Positions 53,225 through 63,373 of a stretch of DNA of 64,000 bases are shown here, one piece after another (positions within the stretch are counted from its first letter, which is position 1; every line of letters begins with the position of its first letter). Source of the stretch: Pseudomonadota bacterium (GTDB taxonomy: Bacteria; Pseudomonadota; Gammaproteobacteria; Steroidobacterales; Steroidobacteraceae); assembly GCA_025356075.1 (NCBI GenBank), contig JANXUT010000055.1:124001-188000 (forward strand), in the 5' to 3' direction. The notes under the pieces are model-generated. The model was not told the DNA's origin. It saw only the letters and a list, made by a program, of their open reading frames with translations, and ran no database searches. The translations under genes were made by a program, and so were the position numbers.

Positions 53225-54475
53225 ATGAGATTGAAACTGCGGCAGCTGCAGGTCTTTCGGGAAGCCGCTCGGTGCGGCAGCGTGAGCGCGGCCGCGAGGG
53301 CGTTATACGTTTCGCAGCCCTCGGCGTCCCAGTCGATCGCGGCCGTCGAGCGGCATTTCGCGGCGGGTCTCTTCGAGCGGAACGCCCGCGGACTCGCGTT
53401 GACGGTGGCGGGCGCGCTCGTAGCGACGCGAATCGAGCGCGCGCTCGATGAGCTCAGGGACGGTATTGCCGAAGCGCGCCGCCATCGTGGCTCGCCGTCG
53501 CGGCTCGATCGGTCGATCTCCGCGGTGCAGCTCGAGGCGCTCATCGCAACCGTCCAGCACGGCCGCTTCGGCCGCGCGGCGCGCGCCGTGCACCTGGCAC
53601 GCCCGACGCTGCACCGGGCGGCGCGGCTGCTTGAGCAGCGCATCGGCGTCGCACTCTTCGAGCGGACCAGCTTCGGCATCGGCCCGACGCGCGAGGCCGA
53701 ACGCCTCGCGGTTCGCGCGCAACTCGCCTTCGCCGAACTCGCCCAGGCCCGCGCCGAGGTCGGTGCACTGACCGGCGGCGCGAAGGGCCGGACGGTGATC
53801 GGAGCCATGCCACTTGCGCGCAGCTTCCTCGTGCCCACCGCCGTGCTCGCCTTCGCGGCTAACCACCCGCGGCACTCGGTTTCGATCCTCGACGGCACCT
53901 ATGAAAGCCTGCTGCTGGCGTTGCGGAGCGGGCAGGCGGACGTGCTGATCGGTGCGTTGCGGGGACCGGCGTCGACCGAGGGAATACGCGAGGAGCGCCT
54001 GTTCGACGACCCGCTCGCGCTCGTCGTACGCGCGGGGCATCCGTTTGCGCGCGGGCGGGCCCCGTCGGTGCGGGAGCTCCCCCGCTACGAATGGATCGCA
54101 CCGCGCGCGGGATCTCCGCTCCGGCGCCAGTTCAGCGAGCTCTTCGAGCAGGCGGGGCTTGCCGTCCCGGCGTGCCCGATCGAATGCAGCTCGCTGGTCG
54201 CCGCGCGCGCGATCCTGGTCGACAGCGACCGGGTCATGCTGCTGTCCGCCCACCAGGTGGAGCAGGATGTGGCGGCGGGCATTCTCGTCGCGCTGCCGCA
54301 CCCGCGTGGGCGCGTAACGCGGGCGATCGGACTCACGATGCGAAGCGCCTGGCGGCCGACGGCCGAGCAGCTCGACCTCCTGGCAGCGGTCCGCAAGGTC
54401 GCCGCGGAGATCGGCGCGCGGCCGCGGGGCTCTACCCGTCGCCGGTCGGCGCCAACCCTCGCGCCCGGCGGCTGA
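53225..54475 (+). CDS. LysR-type regulator with two tandem HTH domains
   Basis: A 416-residue protein, about 100 longer than a usual LysR. HTH 1 (about residues 3-62) reads [20 protein letters not shown] to [12 protein letters not shown] linker helix follows. HTH 2 (about 98-156) reads [41 protein letters not shown] (in parts) and [18 protein letters not shown]. The effector domain starts near residue 188. Both HTH units end in the LFER-G-LT/PT motif of LysR. It is divergent from ligK, so it probably controls the lig operon. A C-terminal Arg-rich tail is present. Confidence 0.87.
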   Translation: MRLKLRQLQVFREAARCGSVSAAARALYVSQPSASQSIAAVERHFAAGLFERNARGLALTVAGALVATRIERALDELRDGIAEARRHRGSPSRLDRSISAVQLEALIATVQHGRFGRAARAVHLARPTLHRAARLLEQRIGVALFERTSFGIGPTREAERLAVRAQLAFAELAQARAEVGALTGGAKGRTVIGAMPLARSFLVPTAVLAFAANHPRHSVSILDGTYESLLLALRSGQADVLIGALRGPASTEGIREERLFDDPLALVVRAGHPFARGRAPSVRELPRYEWIAPRAGSPLRRQFSELFEQAGLAVPACPIECSSLVAARAILVDSDRVMLLSAHQVEQDVAAGILVALPHPRGRVTRAIGLTMRSAWRPTAEQLDLLAAVRKVAAEIGARPRGSTRRRSAPTLAPGG

Positions 54476-54486
54476 GCGGGACGCCC

Positions 54487-55401
54487 TCAGCCCGCCCGGT
54501 CCGCGCGGAACGAACGCGGCGTCACGCCCATCCGACGGGTGAAGAAACGGCTGAAATAGGCCGGATCGTTGAAGCCGAGAAAGTCCGCGACCTGCGTGAT
54601 CGGCGCGCCCGTGTACCTCAGTTGCCGCTCCGCCTCGATGAGCAGGCGGGCGTGGGCGATCTCGAGCGGCGACTGGCCGGCGACCGCGAGGCAGGCCTTG
54701 CGCAGGGCCGCCTCGGAGCTGCCGAGTGCACGTGCGTACACGCCGATCTCGAGGTGCTCGCGGAATCGACCCTCGAGTGCCTGGCGGAATCTGCCGACGA
54801 GCTCGCGGGCGCGATTGGCGGCCGTCGGCGCCGGCGCGCGGCTCCCCTGAGTCAGCCGCAGCACCTGCGCGAGCAACGCGCCGAGCAGCCCGCGCAACGA
54901 GCTTTCGCGACCCAAGCCCGCGCGCGAGAACTCCCTGAGCAGCATCGCCGCCAGCTCCTCGGTATCCGTTGCCTTGAGCTCGCGCCGCCGGCACTGGATG
55001 GCCGTCGGTGAATCGAGGAGCTCGGCGAGCCCGGGCGTCGGCCGCAGCGTGTCGCGCACGAGCTGCGGGGCAAACGTCGCCACCACGCCGTCCGTGTCCT
55101 TCGCGAAACGAAAGGCGTGCACCGCGCCCGGCGGGACGATGACGACGGCAGGCCCCGACAACGCCTCGCGCCGACCGTCGAGCTGCGCCTCGATCAACCC
55201 GCGCCATACGATCAGGACCTGGTGGAGATCGCGGTGGCGATGCGCACGGATCTTCCAGTCGTGCAGCCGGCTGCGCGTCGCGATCGTCTCAACGTGCACG
55301 GTGCGTTCGTCAGGCGCGCGTAGCGGCTCGCCGTAGAGGAAAAAAGCGGGGACGACGCCGGTCTCGGAACGAGGGGAGCGGAGCGGGCGTCGGCGTGTCA
55401 T
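54487..55401 (-). CDS. pobR: AraC-family activator, probably of pobA
   Basis: A 304-residue AraC/XylS regulator. The N-terminal cupin-like sensor includes HRHRDLHQVLIVWRGLIEAQLDG and VIVPPGAVHAFRF. The C-terminal double HTH includes VYARALGSSEAALRKACLAVAG and ITQVADFLGFNDPAYFSRFFTRRMGVTP (in part). It is divergent from pobA with 119 bases between, the arrangement known for AraC-type PobR regulators that respond to 4-hydroxybenzoate. I start at ATG 55401; the ORF extends further upstream over the promoter region. Confidence 0.82.
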   Translation of the reverse strand: MTRRRPLRSPRSETGVVPAFFLYGEPLRAPDERTVHVETIATRSRLHDWKIRAHRHRDLHQVLIVWRGLIEAQLDGRREALSGPAVVIVPPGAVHAFRFAKDTDGVVATFAPQLVRDTLRPTPGLAELLDSPTAIQCRRRELKATDTEELAAMLLREFSRAGLGRESSLRGLLGALLAQVLRLTQGSRAPAPTAANRARELVGRFRQALEGRFREHLEIGVYARALGSSEAALRKACLAVAGQSPLEIAHARLLIEAERQLRYTGAPITQVADFLGFNDPAYFSRFFTRRMGVTPRSFRADRAG

Positions 55402-56693
<1,292 letters not shown>

Positions 56694-56781
56694 CCGACAG
56701 GGACCCGGGCACCCCGCCGGTCGACGCTACCGGGTGATACGGGCACACTGGACGTCCCGACTGCCGATCCCGGCCATTCCG

Positions 56782-58275
56782 ATGCGCACTCCCCTCGAGG
56801 GAACCGGTTCGATCGATCATGAGCTGCGTGCGCGCACCAAGGCCGCGCTCGCTCGCGTGCTGCCGTCCGGCTCCATCCTCGGGACCGACGAGGAGACGCT
56901 CCCCTACGAGTGCGATGCGCTCACCCTTTATCGCCAGCCGCCGATGCTGGTCGTGCTCCCGGCAACCGAGTCGGAGGTTGCCGCGGTCCTTCGGGTGTGC
57001 AGCTCGCTCGGAGTGCCGGTGGTGCCCCGCGGCGCCGGCACGGGCCTCTCCGGGGGATCGCTGCCGCATGCGGGCGGCGTCCTCCTGTCGCTTGCCAAGC
57101 TCAACCGGATCCTCGCCATCGACTCGCTCGCGCGCACGGCGCGCCTGCAGCCGGGAGTCCGAAACGCCGCGATCTCGGAAGCCGCCGCACGCCATGGACT
57201 CTTCTATGCGCCGGATCCCTCGAGCCAGGTCGCGTGCACGATTGGCGGCAACGTGGCGGAGAACTCGGGCGGAATCCACTGCCTCAAGTACGGGCTGACC
57301 ATCCACAACGTACTCGCGGTACGCGGCTTCACGATGTCTGGCGAGGCAATCGAGGCGGGCTCCGCCGCGCTCGATACGCCGGGCCTCGATCTGCTCAGCC
57401 TCGTCATCGGCAGCGAAGGCACGCTCGTCGTCGTGACGGAAGTGCTGGTGAGGCTCCTGCCGCGCCCGGCGCTCGCGCGCTGCCTCATGGCGAGTTTCGA
57501 CCGGGTCGAGACCGCGGCGGAGGCGGTCGCGGCGATCATCGCCGCGGGAATCGTGCCGGCCGCCCTCGAGATGATGGACCAGGCGGCGACGCGCATGGTC
57601 GAGCCGTTCGTCGGGGCGGGCTACGACCTCGATGCGGCCGCGATCCTCCTCTGCGAGGCGGACGGCAGCGAAGCGGAAGTTACCGAGGAAGTGGAACGGA
57701 TCGAGGCTGTGCTGCGCGCCGCGGGTGCCGGGCGAATCCAGGTTGCGGCCAGCGAAGCGGAGCGGCTCAGGTTCTGGGCCGGCCGCAAGAATGCATTCCC
57801 GGCGGCCGGGCGCGTATCGCCTGACTACTACTGCATGGACGGGACGATTCCACGGCGACAGCTCGCCCGCGTGCTGCACGCGATCCGCGGTATGGAGTCG
57901 ACCTACGGCCTTCGTTGCCCGAACGTATTCCACGCGGGCGATGGCAACCTGCACCCGCTCATCCTCTTCGATGCGAACGATCCCGACTCCGTGCGGCGGG
58001 CGGATGAGTTCGGCATCGCGATCCTGGAGCTCTGCATCGAGGTCGGCGGTACGGTGACGGGCGAGCATGGCGTCGGTATCGAGAAAATCAACCAGCTGTG
58101 CAGCCAGTTCGACGCACCAAGTCGCGAGGCGTTTCTCGCCGTCAGGCGCGCGTTCGACCCCGACGGCCGCCTGAATCCCGGCAAGGCGATCCCGACGCTG
58201 CAGCGCTGCGCGGAGTACGGCCGCGCACACGTGCACGGCGGCCGCCTGCCGTTCCCCGATCTGCCGCGCTACTGA
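56782..58275 (+). CDS. glcD: Glycolate oxidase FAD subunit (GlcD)
   Basis: A 497-residue VAO/PCMH-type flavoprotein. FAD-binding strings are VVPRGAGTGLSGGSLP (81-96), IGGNVAENSGGIHCLKYG and VIGSEGTLVVVTEVLV. The C-terminal catalytic strings are NVFHAGDGNLHPLILFD and TVTGEHGVGIEKI with the conserved His. It oxidises glycolate to glyoxylate with GlcE and GlcF. The ATG at 56782 gives the usual E. coli-like length (499). Its stop shares a base with the glcE ATG (TGATG). The gap to pobA is 88 bases. Confidence 0.94.
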   Translation: MRTPLEGTGSIDHELRARTKAALARVLPSGSILGTDEETLPYECDALTLYRQPPMLVVLPATESEVAAVLRVCSSLGVPVVPRGAGTGLSGGSLPHAGGVLLSLAKLNRILAIDSLARTARLQPGVRNAAISEAAARHGLFYAPDPSSQVACTIGGNVAENSGGIHCLKYGLTIHNVLAVRGFTMSGEAIEAGSAALDTPGLDLLSLVIGSEGTLVVVTEVLVRLLPRPALARCLMASFDRVETAAEAVAAIIAAGIVPAALEMMDQAATRMVEPFVGAGYDLDAAAILLCEADGSEAEVTEEVERIEAVLRAAGAGRIQVAASEAERLRFWAGRKNAFPAAGRVSPDYYCMDGTIPRRQLARVLHAIRGMESTYGLRCPNVFHAGDGNLHPLILFDANDPDSVRRADEFGIAILELCIEVGGTVTGEHGVGIEKINQLCSQFDAPSREAFLAVRRAFDPDGRLNPGKAIPTLQRCAEYGRAHVHGGRLPFPDLPRY

Positions 58276-59375
58276 TGGGCGCCTCGACTCTGCCCGTCGC
58301 GATCACGGCACGCTTGGCCGAGCAGGTCCGGTCGGCGGCCGCCTCGCGCCGGGCGCTGGCGATCGAGGCTGGCGGCACGAAGTCGTTCTACGGCAATCCA
58401 ACCGCGGGCGAACGCCTCGACCCGCGCGAGTGCGCGGGTATCGTCGCCTACGAGCCCTCAGAGCTCGTCGTCACGGCCCGTGCCGGGACGCGGCTTGCCG
58501 AGCTCGAATCGGCCCTCGCGGAGTGCGGGCAGATGCTTGCCTTCGAGCCCCCGCACTTCGGCAGCGGGGCGACGGTGGGTGGCTGCATCGCCGCCGGGCT
58601 CGCGGGACCCCGGCGCGCCGCGACCGGAGTCGCCTCCGGCGGCGTCCGCGACTCGCTGCTCGGCGTGACGCTGCTCGACGGCCGCGGCACCATCCTGGCG
58701 TTCGGCGGCACGGTCATGAAGAACGTCGCGGGCTACGACGTATCGCGGCTCATTGCGGGCTCGCTCGGCACGCTCGGCGTCGTGCTCGAGGCGTCGCTCA
58801 GGCTCGTGCCGCGTCCGGCCGCGGAGTCGACGCTCTCGCTCGAGCTCGATGAGCAGGCGGCGCTTCGTCAATGCACGGCCTGGATGGCTTCGCCGTGGCC
58901 GGTGTCGGCGACCGCGTGGGCCGGGGGCCGACTGACGGTTCGGCTGTCGGGAGCGAGGAGCGCTGTCGGCGCCGCGCAGCGCGAATTCGGAGGCGAGGTC
59001 ATGACGGCGGAGGCCGCCGCCGGGTTCTGGTCGGCCATCCGCGAGCAGACCGCTCCCTACTTCGACCGCGACGGAACGCTGTGGCGGGTATCGCTCCCGG
59101 CGAATTCGAGCCCGCTCGCGCTCGCGGGGCCTCAGCTCATCGAGTGGGGCGGCGCGCTGCGGTGGCTCTACGCGCTCGAGGACGCGGTGGCGGTCCGCCG
59201 GCGCGCGGCGGAGCTCGGGGGCCATGCGACGCTGTTCCGGGGCGAACGAGGCGATGTTGGCGCATTCACTCCGCGTCCGGCGGCGGTCGCGGTCCTCGAG
59301 GCGCGGTTGCGCGCCGAGTTCGACCCCGCGGGAATCTTCAACCCCGGCCGGATGTATGCAGACCAATCTCACTGA
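58275..59375 (+). CDS. glcE: Glycolate oxidase FAD-binding subunit (GlcE)
   Basis: A 366-residue second flavin subunit. Strings are AIEAGGTKSFYGNP, YEPSELVVTARAGTRLAELES, FGSGATVGGCIAAGLAGPRRA, GTVMKNVAGYDVSRLIAGSLGTLGVV and the C-terminal FDPAGIFNPGRMY. It belongs to the GlcDEF complex at the inner membrane. The start overlaps the glcD stop and the end overlaps glcF by 20 bases. Confidence 0.93.
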   Translation: MGASTLPVAITARLAEQVRSAAASRRALAIEAGGTKSFYGNPTAGERLDPRECAGIVAYEPSELVVTARAGTRLAELESALAECGQMLAFEPPHFGSGATVGGCIAAGLAGPRRAATGVASGGVRDSLLGVTLLDGRGTILAFGGTVMKNVAGYDVSRLIAGSLGTLGVVLEASLRLVPRPAAESTLSLELDEQAALRQCTAWMASPWPVSATAWAGGRLTVRLSGARSAVGAAQREFGGEVMTAEAAAGFWSAIREQTAPYFDRDGTLWRVSLPANSSPLALAGPQLIEWGGALRWLYALEDAVAVRRRAAELGGHATLFRGERGDVGAFTPRPAAVAVLEARLRAEFDPAGIFNPGRMYADQSH

Positions 59376-60579
59376 CGCGTTCCTCCGCACCCCGGGTGGC
59401 CAGGAGGCGGATTCGATCCTGCGTTCGTGCGTGCACTGCGGTTTCTGCACCGCGACTTGCCCGACCTACCTCCTGCTCGGGGATGAACTCGACGGCCCTC
59501 GCGGCCGCATTTACCTGATGAAGCAGGTCCTCGAGGGCGGAACTGCGACCCGGGCGACGCAATTGCACCTCGATCGCTGCCTCAGCTGCCGTGCCTGCGA
59601 GAGCGCATGCCCTTCCGGCGTCAACTACGCGCGGCTGCTCGACACGGGACGCGAGGCGGTCGAGCGGCAGGTGACCCGCCCGCTCGGAACGCGCGCGCTT
59701 CGCGCGCTGCTGCGAGCGGGGTTGACGGGTCGGCTGTTTGCGCCGCTCTACCGGCTTGGCCAGGTCTGCCGCGCGATTCTTCCGCGGCAACTTCGCGAGA
59801 AGCTGCTGGCGCGGAAGTCGCATGGCCCGTGGCCGGCCCAGCCGCACGCCCGCAAGGTCCTCTTTCCGCGCGGTTGCGTGCAACCGGCGATGGCGCCGTC
59901 CATCGACGTTGCGGCGGCGCGGGTGCTCGATCGCCTCGGGATTGAGGTCGTGCGCTCGGCTGGCAGCGCCGGCTGCTGCGGGGCGATCCGCCAGCACCTC
60001 GGGGACCCCGACGGCGCGCTCGGGGAGGCACGACGCAACATCGATGCGTGGTGGCCGGCGATCGAGTCGGGAGCGGAGGCGATCGTCAGCACCGCGAGCG
60101 GCTGCGGCGTCACGATCAAGGACTACGGCCACCTGCTCAGGAACGACGGCGACTACGCCGCGCGCGCCGCGCGCGTGAGCGCGCTCACGCGCGATCTCAG
60201 CGAGATCATCGCGCCTGGCAGCGCAGCGCTCGCGGCGCAGCTCGCTCTCGACCCGGGCGAGCGGGTCGCCGTGCAGGCGCCGTGTACGCACCAGCACGGC
60301 CAGCGCTTGCCCGGGGCCCTCGAGGGATTGCTGCGAGCGGTAGGTGCGACCGTGGTTCCGGTCGATGAGGCCCACCTCTGCTGCGGGTCTGCGGGCACCT
60401 ATTCCATCCTCCAGTCGGACCTCTCCTCGCAGCTACGTGAGCGCAAGCTCGGCCACCTCGAGGCCAACCGGCCGGATTCGATCCTGTCCGCAAACATCGG
60501 CTGCATCGCGCACCTATCGGCGGGCACGGCGACCAAGGTGGAGCACTGGGTCGAATGGATCGAGGTGCGCCTTCGCTGA
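59356..60579 (+). CDS. glcF: Glycolate oxidase iron-sulfur subunit (GlcF)
   Basis: A 407-residue subunit with two [4Fe-4S] ferredoxin motifs: CVHCGFCTATCPT (Cys25, 28, 31, 35) and CLSCRACESACPSG (Cys75, 78, 81, 85). Two CCG-type domains follow (AGCCGAIRQH and LCCGSAGTYS). It carries electrons from GlcD/GlcE toward the quinone pool. The ATG at 59356 lies inside the 3' end of glcE. It closes the glcDEF operon. Confidence 0.94.
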   Translation: MQTNLTDAFLRTPGGQEADSILRSCVHCGFCTATCPTYLLLGDELDGPRGRIYLMKQVLEGGTATRATQLHLDRCLSCRACESACPSGVNYARLLDTGREAVERQVTRPLGTRALRALLRAGLTGRLFAPLYRLGQVCRAILPRQLREKLLARKSHGPWPAQPHARKVLFPRGCVQPAMAPSIDVAAARVLDRLGIEVVRSAGSAGCCGAIRQHLGDPDGALGEARRNIDAWWPAIESGAEAIVSTASGCGVTIKDYGHLLRNDGDYAARAARVSALTRDLSEIIAPGSAALAAQLALDPGERVAVQAPCTHQHGQRLPGALEGLLRAVGATVVPVDEAHLCCGSAGTYSILQSDLSSQLRERKLGHLEANRPDSILSANIGCIAHLSAGTATKVEHWVEWIEVRLR

Positions 60580-60633
60580 ATCGCCGGGGTGCGAGAGGCG
60601 GACGGGAGCCGATTTCCGCTAGAGTCTGCCGAC

Positions 60634-61554
60634 ATGAACACCGGATTCACGGCCGACACCCGCATCCCGCTCGGTACGAGCGGGCTGGGTGTGGCTCCGC
60701 TCGGGTGGGGGATGTGGCGCTTCGCGGGCGCCGAGCGGGCGGTAGCCCGCGCGCGGGTGGACGCCGCGCTCGAGGCCGGCTGCACGCTCTTCGACACGGC
60801 CGACATCTACGGCTTCGGCAGCGAGAGCGGGTTTGGCGGCGCCGAGGCGCTCCTCGGGGAGGTGCTGCGCGAGGATCCGTCGCTGCGCGCGCGGATGGTC
60901 ATTGCGACCAAGGCGGGGATCACGCCACCCGTCCCGTACAACTCGACGACCGCCTACCTGGTTGCTGCGTGCGAAGCCTCGCTTCGGCGCCTCGGCATCG
61001 AGCAGATCGACCTCTTCCAGATCCACCGACCCGATTTCCTCGCGCACCCGGGCGAGGTCGCGGCAGCGTTCGATCGGCTGCGCGCGTCCGGCAAGATCCG
61101 CGCGGCCGGCGTCTCGAACTACAGTGCCACGCAGATCGAGTCGCTTTGTGCGCACCTGCCGTTCGAGCTTGCAACGATCCAGCCCGAGTTCTCGCCGCTT
61201 GCGATCGAGCCACTCACCGACGGAATCTTCGACGTGGCGCTGAGGCGCGGCATCGCGGTGCTCGCGTGGTCGCCGCTCGGCCAGGGACGCTTGGGCGATG
61301 CCGCGGGGGCCTCGGCCGACGGCCGCGCGCGGGCGATCGCCGTCGCGCTCGACTCGATTGCGGCGCGCGCGGGAGTCGACCGGCCGGCGGTCGCCTACGC
61401 GTGGATCATGGCGCACCCGACGCGCGCCATCCCGTTGATTGGCAGCCAGAATCCGGCACGGATCCGCGATTCCTCGCGGGCTTATCGCGTCGAGATGACG
61501 CGCGAGGAGTGGTACCAGGTCCTGGTCGCCTCGCGCGGCGAACGCATGCCCTGA
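60634..61554 (+). CDS. Aldo/keto reductase
   Basis: A 306-residue AKR-fold reductase. The catalytic tetrad is visible: Asp and Tyr in FDTADIYGFG, Lys in VIATKAGI and His in LFQIHRPDF. Cofactor strings are GVSNYSATQIES and IPLIGSQNPARI. It resembles YdhF-like/AKR11-12 enzymes reducing small aldehydes or ketones with NADPH. It follows glcF by about 55 bases on the same strand and might reduce a related aldehyde such as glyoxylate (weak inference). Confidence 0.88.
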   Translation: MNTGFTADTRIPLGTSGLGVAPLGWGMWRFAGAERAVARARVDAALEAGCTLFDTADIYGFGSESGFGGAEALLGEVLREDPSLRARMVIATKAGITPPVPYNSTTAYLVAACEASLRRLGIEQIDLFQIHRPDFLAHPGEVAAAFDRLRASGKIRAAGVSNYSATQIESLCAHLPFELATIQPEFSPLAIEPLTDGIFDVALRRGIAVLAWSPLGQGRLGDAAGASADGRARAIAVALDSIAARAGVDRPAVAYAWIMAHPTRAIPLIGSQNPARIRDSSRAYRVEMTREEWYQVLVASRGERMP

Positions 61555-61693
61555 GCAAGCCGCGGCCTTCAGGGCGAGACCGAGGCGTACCGTTCCTGCC
61601 GCGTGCGCCGGATATACCAGAACGCCTGTTCTGATAAAGTCGAGAACGCGCGATCACCCGCGGGGCGGTCGCTTCCGGTTGAGAGGGGGCTCG

Positions 61694-62783
61694 ATGAGCG
61701 GGATCACGCGTCGCACGGTGCTCGCCGGGTTGGCCGCGACAGTGCCGGCGCTCCTCGCGGATGAGGCGCTGGCCGCGCCGCGCGTGGATCGACGTCCATC
61801 ATCACTTCATTCCGCCGGTCTTCCGCGAGTTCTACGCATCGGCGCGGACCTCGGCGGGCGCCCCTGCGGCGGCGCCACCCATGACGTGGGAGGTCAACGC
61901 CGACCTCGAGGACATGGAACGTGGCGGGACTGAAGTCGCCGTGCTCTCGATCTTCGTGCCCTATGACCTCGGCACGCCCGAGAGCCGCGCGCGCCTCGCG
62001 CGCCTCGCGCGGGAGACCAACGAGTACGCGGCCCGTCTCGCCGCTGAGCATCCCGGGCGATTCGGGCGGTTTGCATCGCTGCCGCTCCCCGATCTCGACG
62101 CGGCGCTTGCGGAGCTCGCCCACGCCCTCGATGTGCTCGGCGCCGACGGCGTTGCGGTGTACACGAACGTCGGCGACCGCTGGCTCGGGGACGCTCTCTT
62201 CGATCCGCTCTTCGCCGAGCTCAATCGTCGCCGCGCCGTCGTGTTCGTGCACCCGACGACGGCGAATTGCTGCCGTGGGCTCGTAGCCGGCATCCCCGAC
62301 AACATCATCGAGTTCGGAACCGACACGACGCGCGCCATCGCAAGCCTCGTGTTCGGGGGCGCGACGACGCGCTTCCCGGACATCCGCTTCATCTTCTCGC
62401 ACGGCGGGGGGACGATGCCGTACCTTATCGAACGGTTTCTCGGGGGCGCGAGCGCCGAGATCGTGCCGGGGATCCGCACGTCCGGCCAGCCCGGTCCCTA
62501 CGTCCCGAAGGCGCCGCCGGCAGGCGCGCTTGCTGAGTTGAGGCGCCTCTACTTCGATACGGCTCAATGCGCGAATCCGGTGGCACTCGCGGCGCTTCGC
62601 GCCGTCATTCCGACCTCGCAGATCCTCTACGGCACCGACTATTTCTATCGCGATGCGCACGGGTCATCCGAGGCGGTCCGGGGAGCTCGGGTGTTCAGCC
62701 CGCGCGAGCTCGTGGCAGTGTCCTCGGGAAACGCACGCCGGCTGCTGCCCGCGCTCGCCGCGGAACGTCCACGTCTCAGGTAA
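61694..62783 (+). pseudogene. Exported ACMSD-like amidohydrolase with frame break after Tat-type signal
   Basis: The ATG at 61694 starts a twin-arginine-like signal (GITRRTVLAGLAATVPALLADEALAAP is its extent; key residues R6-R7). This frame then loses the hydrolase. The enzyme domain (WIDVHHHFIPPVFREFY, AVLSIFVPYD, FVHPTTANC, IFSHGGGTMPYLIERF, ILYGTDYFY) is intact in the +1 frame. Removing one base within 61770-61784 (CGCGCCGCGCGTGG) joins them. An ATG at 61761 in the enzyme frame could still give a cytosolic 340-residue protein, but it lacks a ribosome site. The family includes 2-amino-3-carboxymuconate decarboxylase-like enzymes. Confidence 0.8.
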
Positions 62784-62794
62784 ACGGAGCGCCC

Positions 62795-63294
62795 GTGAAC
62801 ACAATCGCCTCTCGCCTGTCGAAAATGGTCCTCGCCGGTATCCCGATCGCCCGCAGCATCGCCGCGGCGCCGAGCCTCCGGCAGTGTCATCCGCCGCGGG
62901 CAGGGCGGCCGCGGCGCGGCTCACCGAGAGTAACCGGCGCATGGCCGAGCAGTTCGTCGATTCGTTCTACAGGCGCAAGAATGTCCGTGAGGCCTTCATG
63001 TCGTTCGTCGCGGTCGACTATCTACAGCACAATCCGACGATCGCCGACGGCCGCGAGGCGGCGATCGCGGCGCTCAAGCCGATGTTTTCCCGCCCCGGAG
63101 CGCAGTTCGACGTGAAGCGCATCCTCGTCGACGGCAATCTTGCCGCCGTGCACCTGCACGGTCGTCCCTCGGCGGATGCGCCTGGCGGGGCGGTCGTCGA
63201 TCTCTTCCGGCTCGAAGGCGGAAAGATCGTCGAGCACTGGGATGTGCTGCAGCCGATGCCCACGCACGCGGCGAACGCGCACCCGATGTTCTGA
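62795..63294 (+). pseudogene. SnoaL-like protein with frame break after signal peptide
   Basis: A GTG at 62795 starts an export-signal-like peptide (MNTIASRLSKMVLAGIPIA then RSIAAAP) that runs out of frame with the following SnoaL/NTF2 domain. The domain frame reads VSSAAGRAAAARLTESNR, then QFVDSFYRRKNVREAF, VDYLQHNPTIADGREA and VDLFRLEGGKIVEHWDVLQPMP, a typical SnoaL-like polyketide-cyclase family pattern. One missing base in about 62861-62878 would explain it. An ATG at 62941 could give a 117-residue cytosolic form. It follows the amidohydrolase by 11 bases. Confidence 0.72.
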
Positions 63295-63373
63295 TGCGCC
63301 GCGCATTCTCTCGGCCTTTAGTTCGTACACCGGCTCGCGGGGCAGGACCCCGCGGCCGGGCGGAGCTGCGCGC

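Noticed and set aside
53303-55207. 634-residue minus-strand ORF
   Set aside because: Shadow of the tandem-HTH LysR gene and the AraC gene; no coherent fold.
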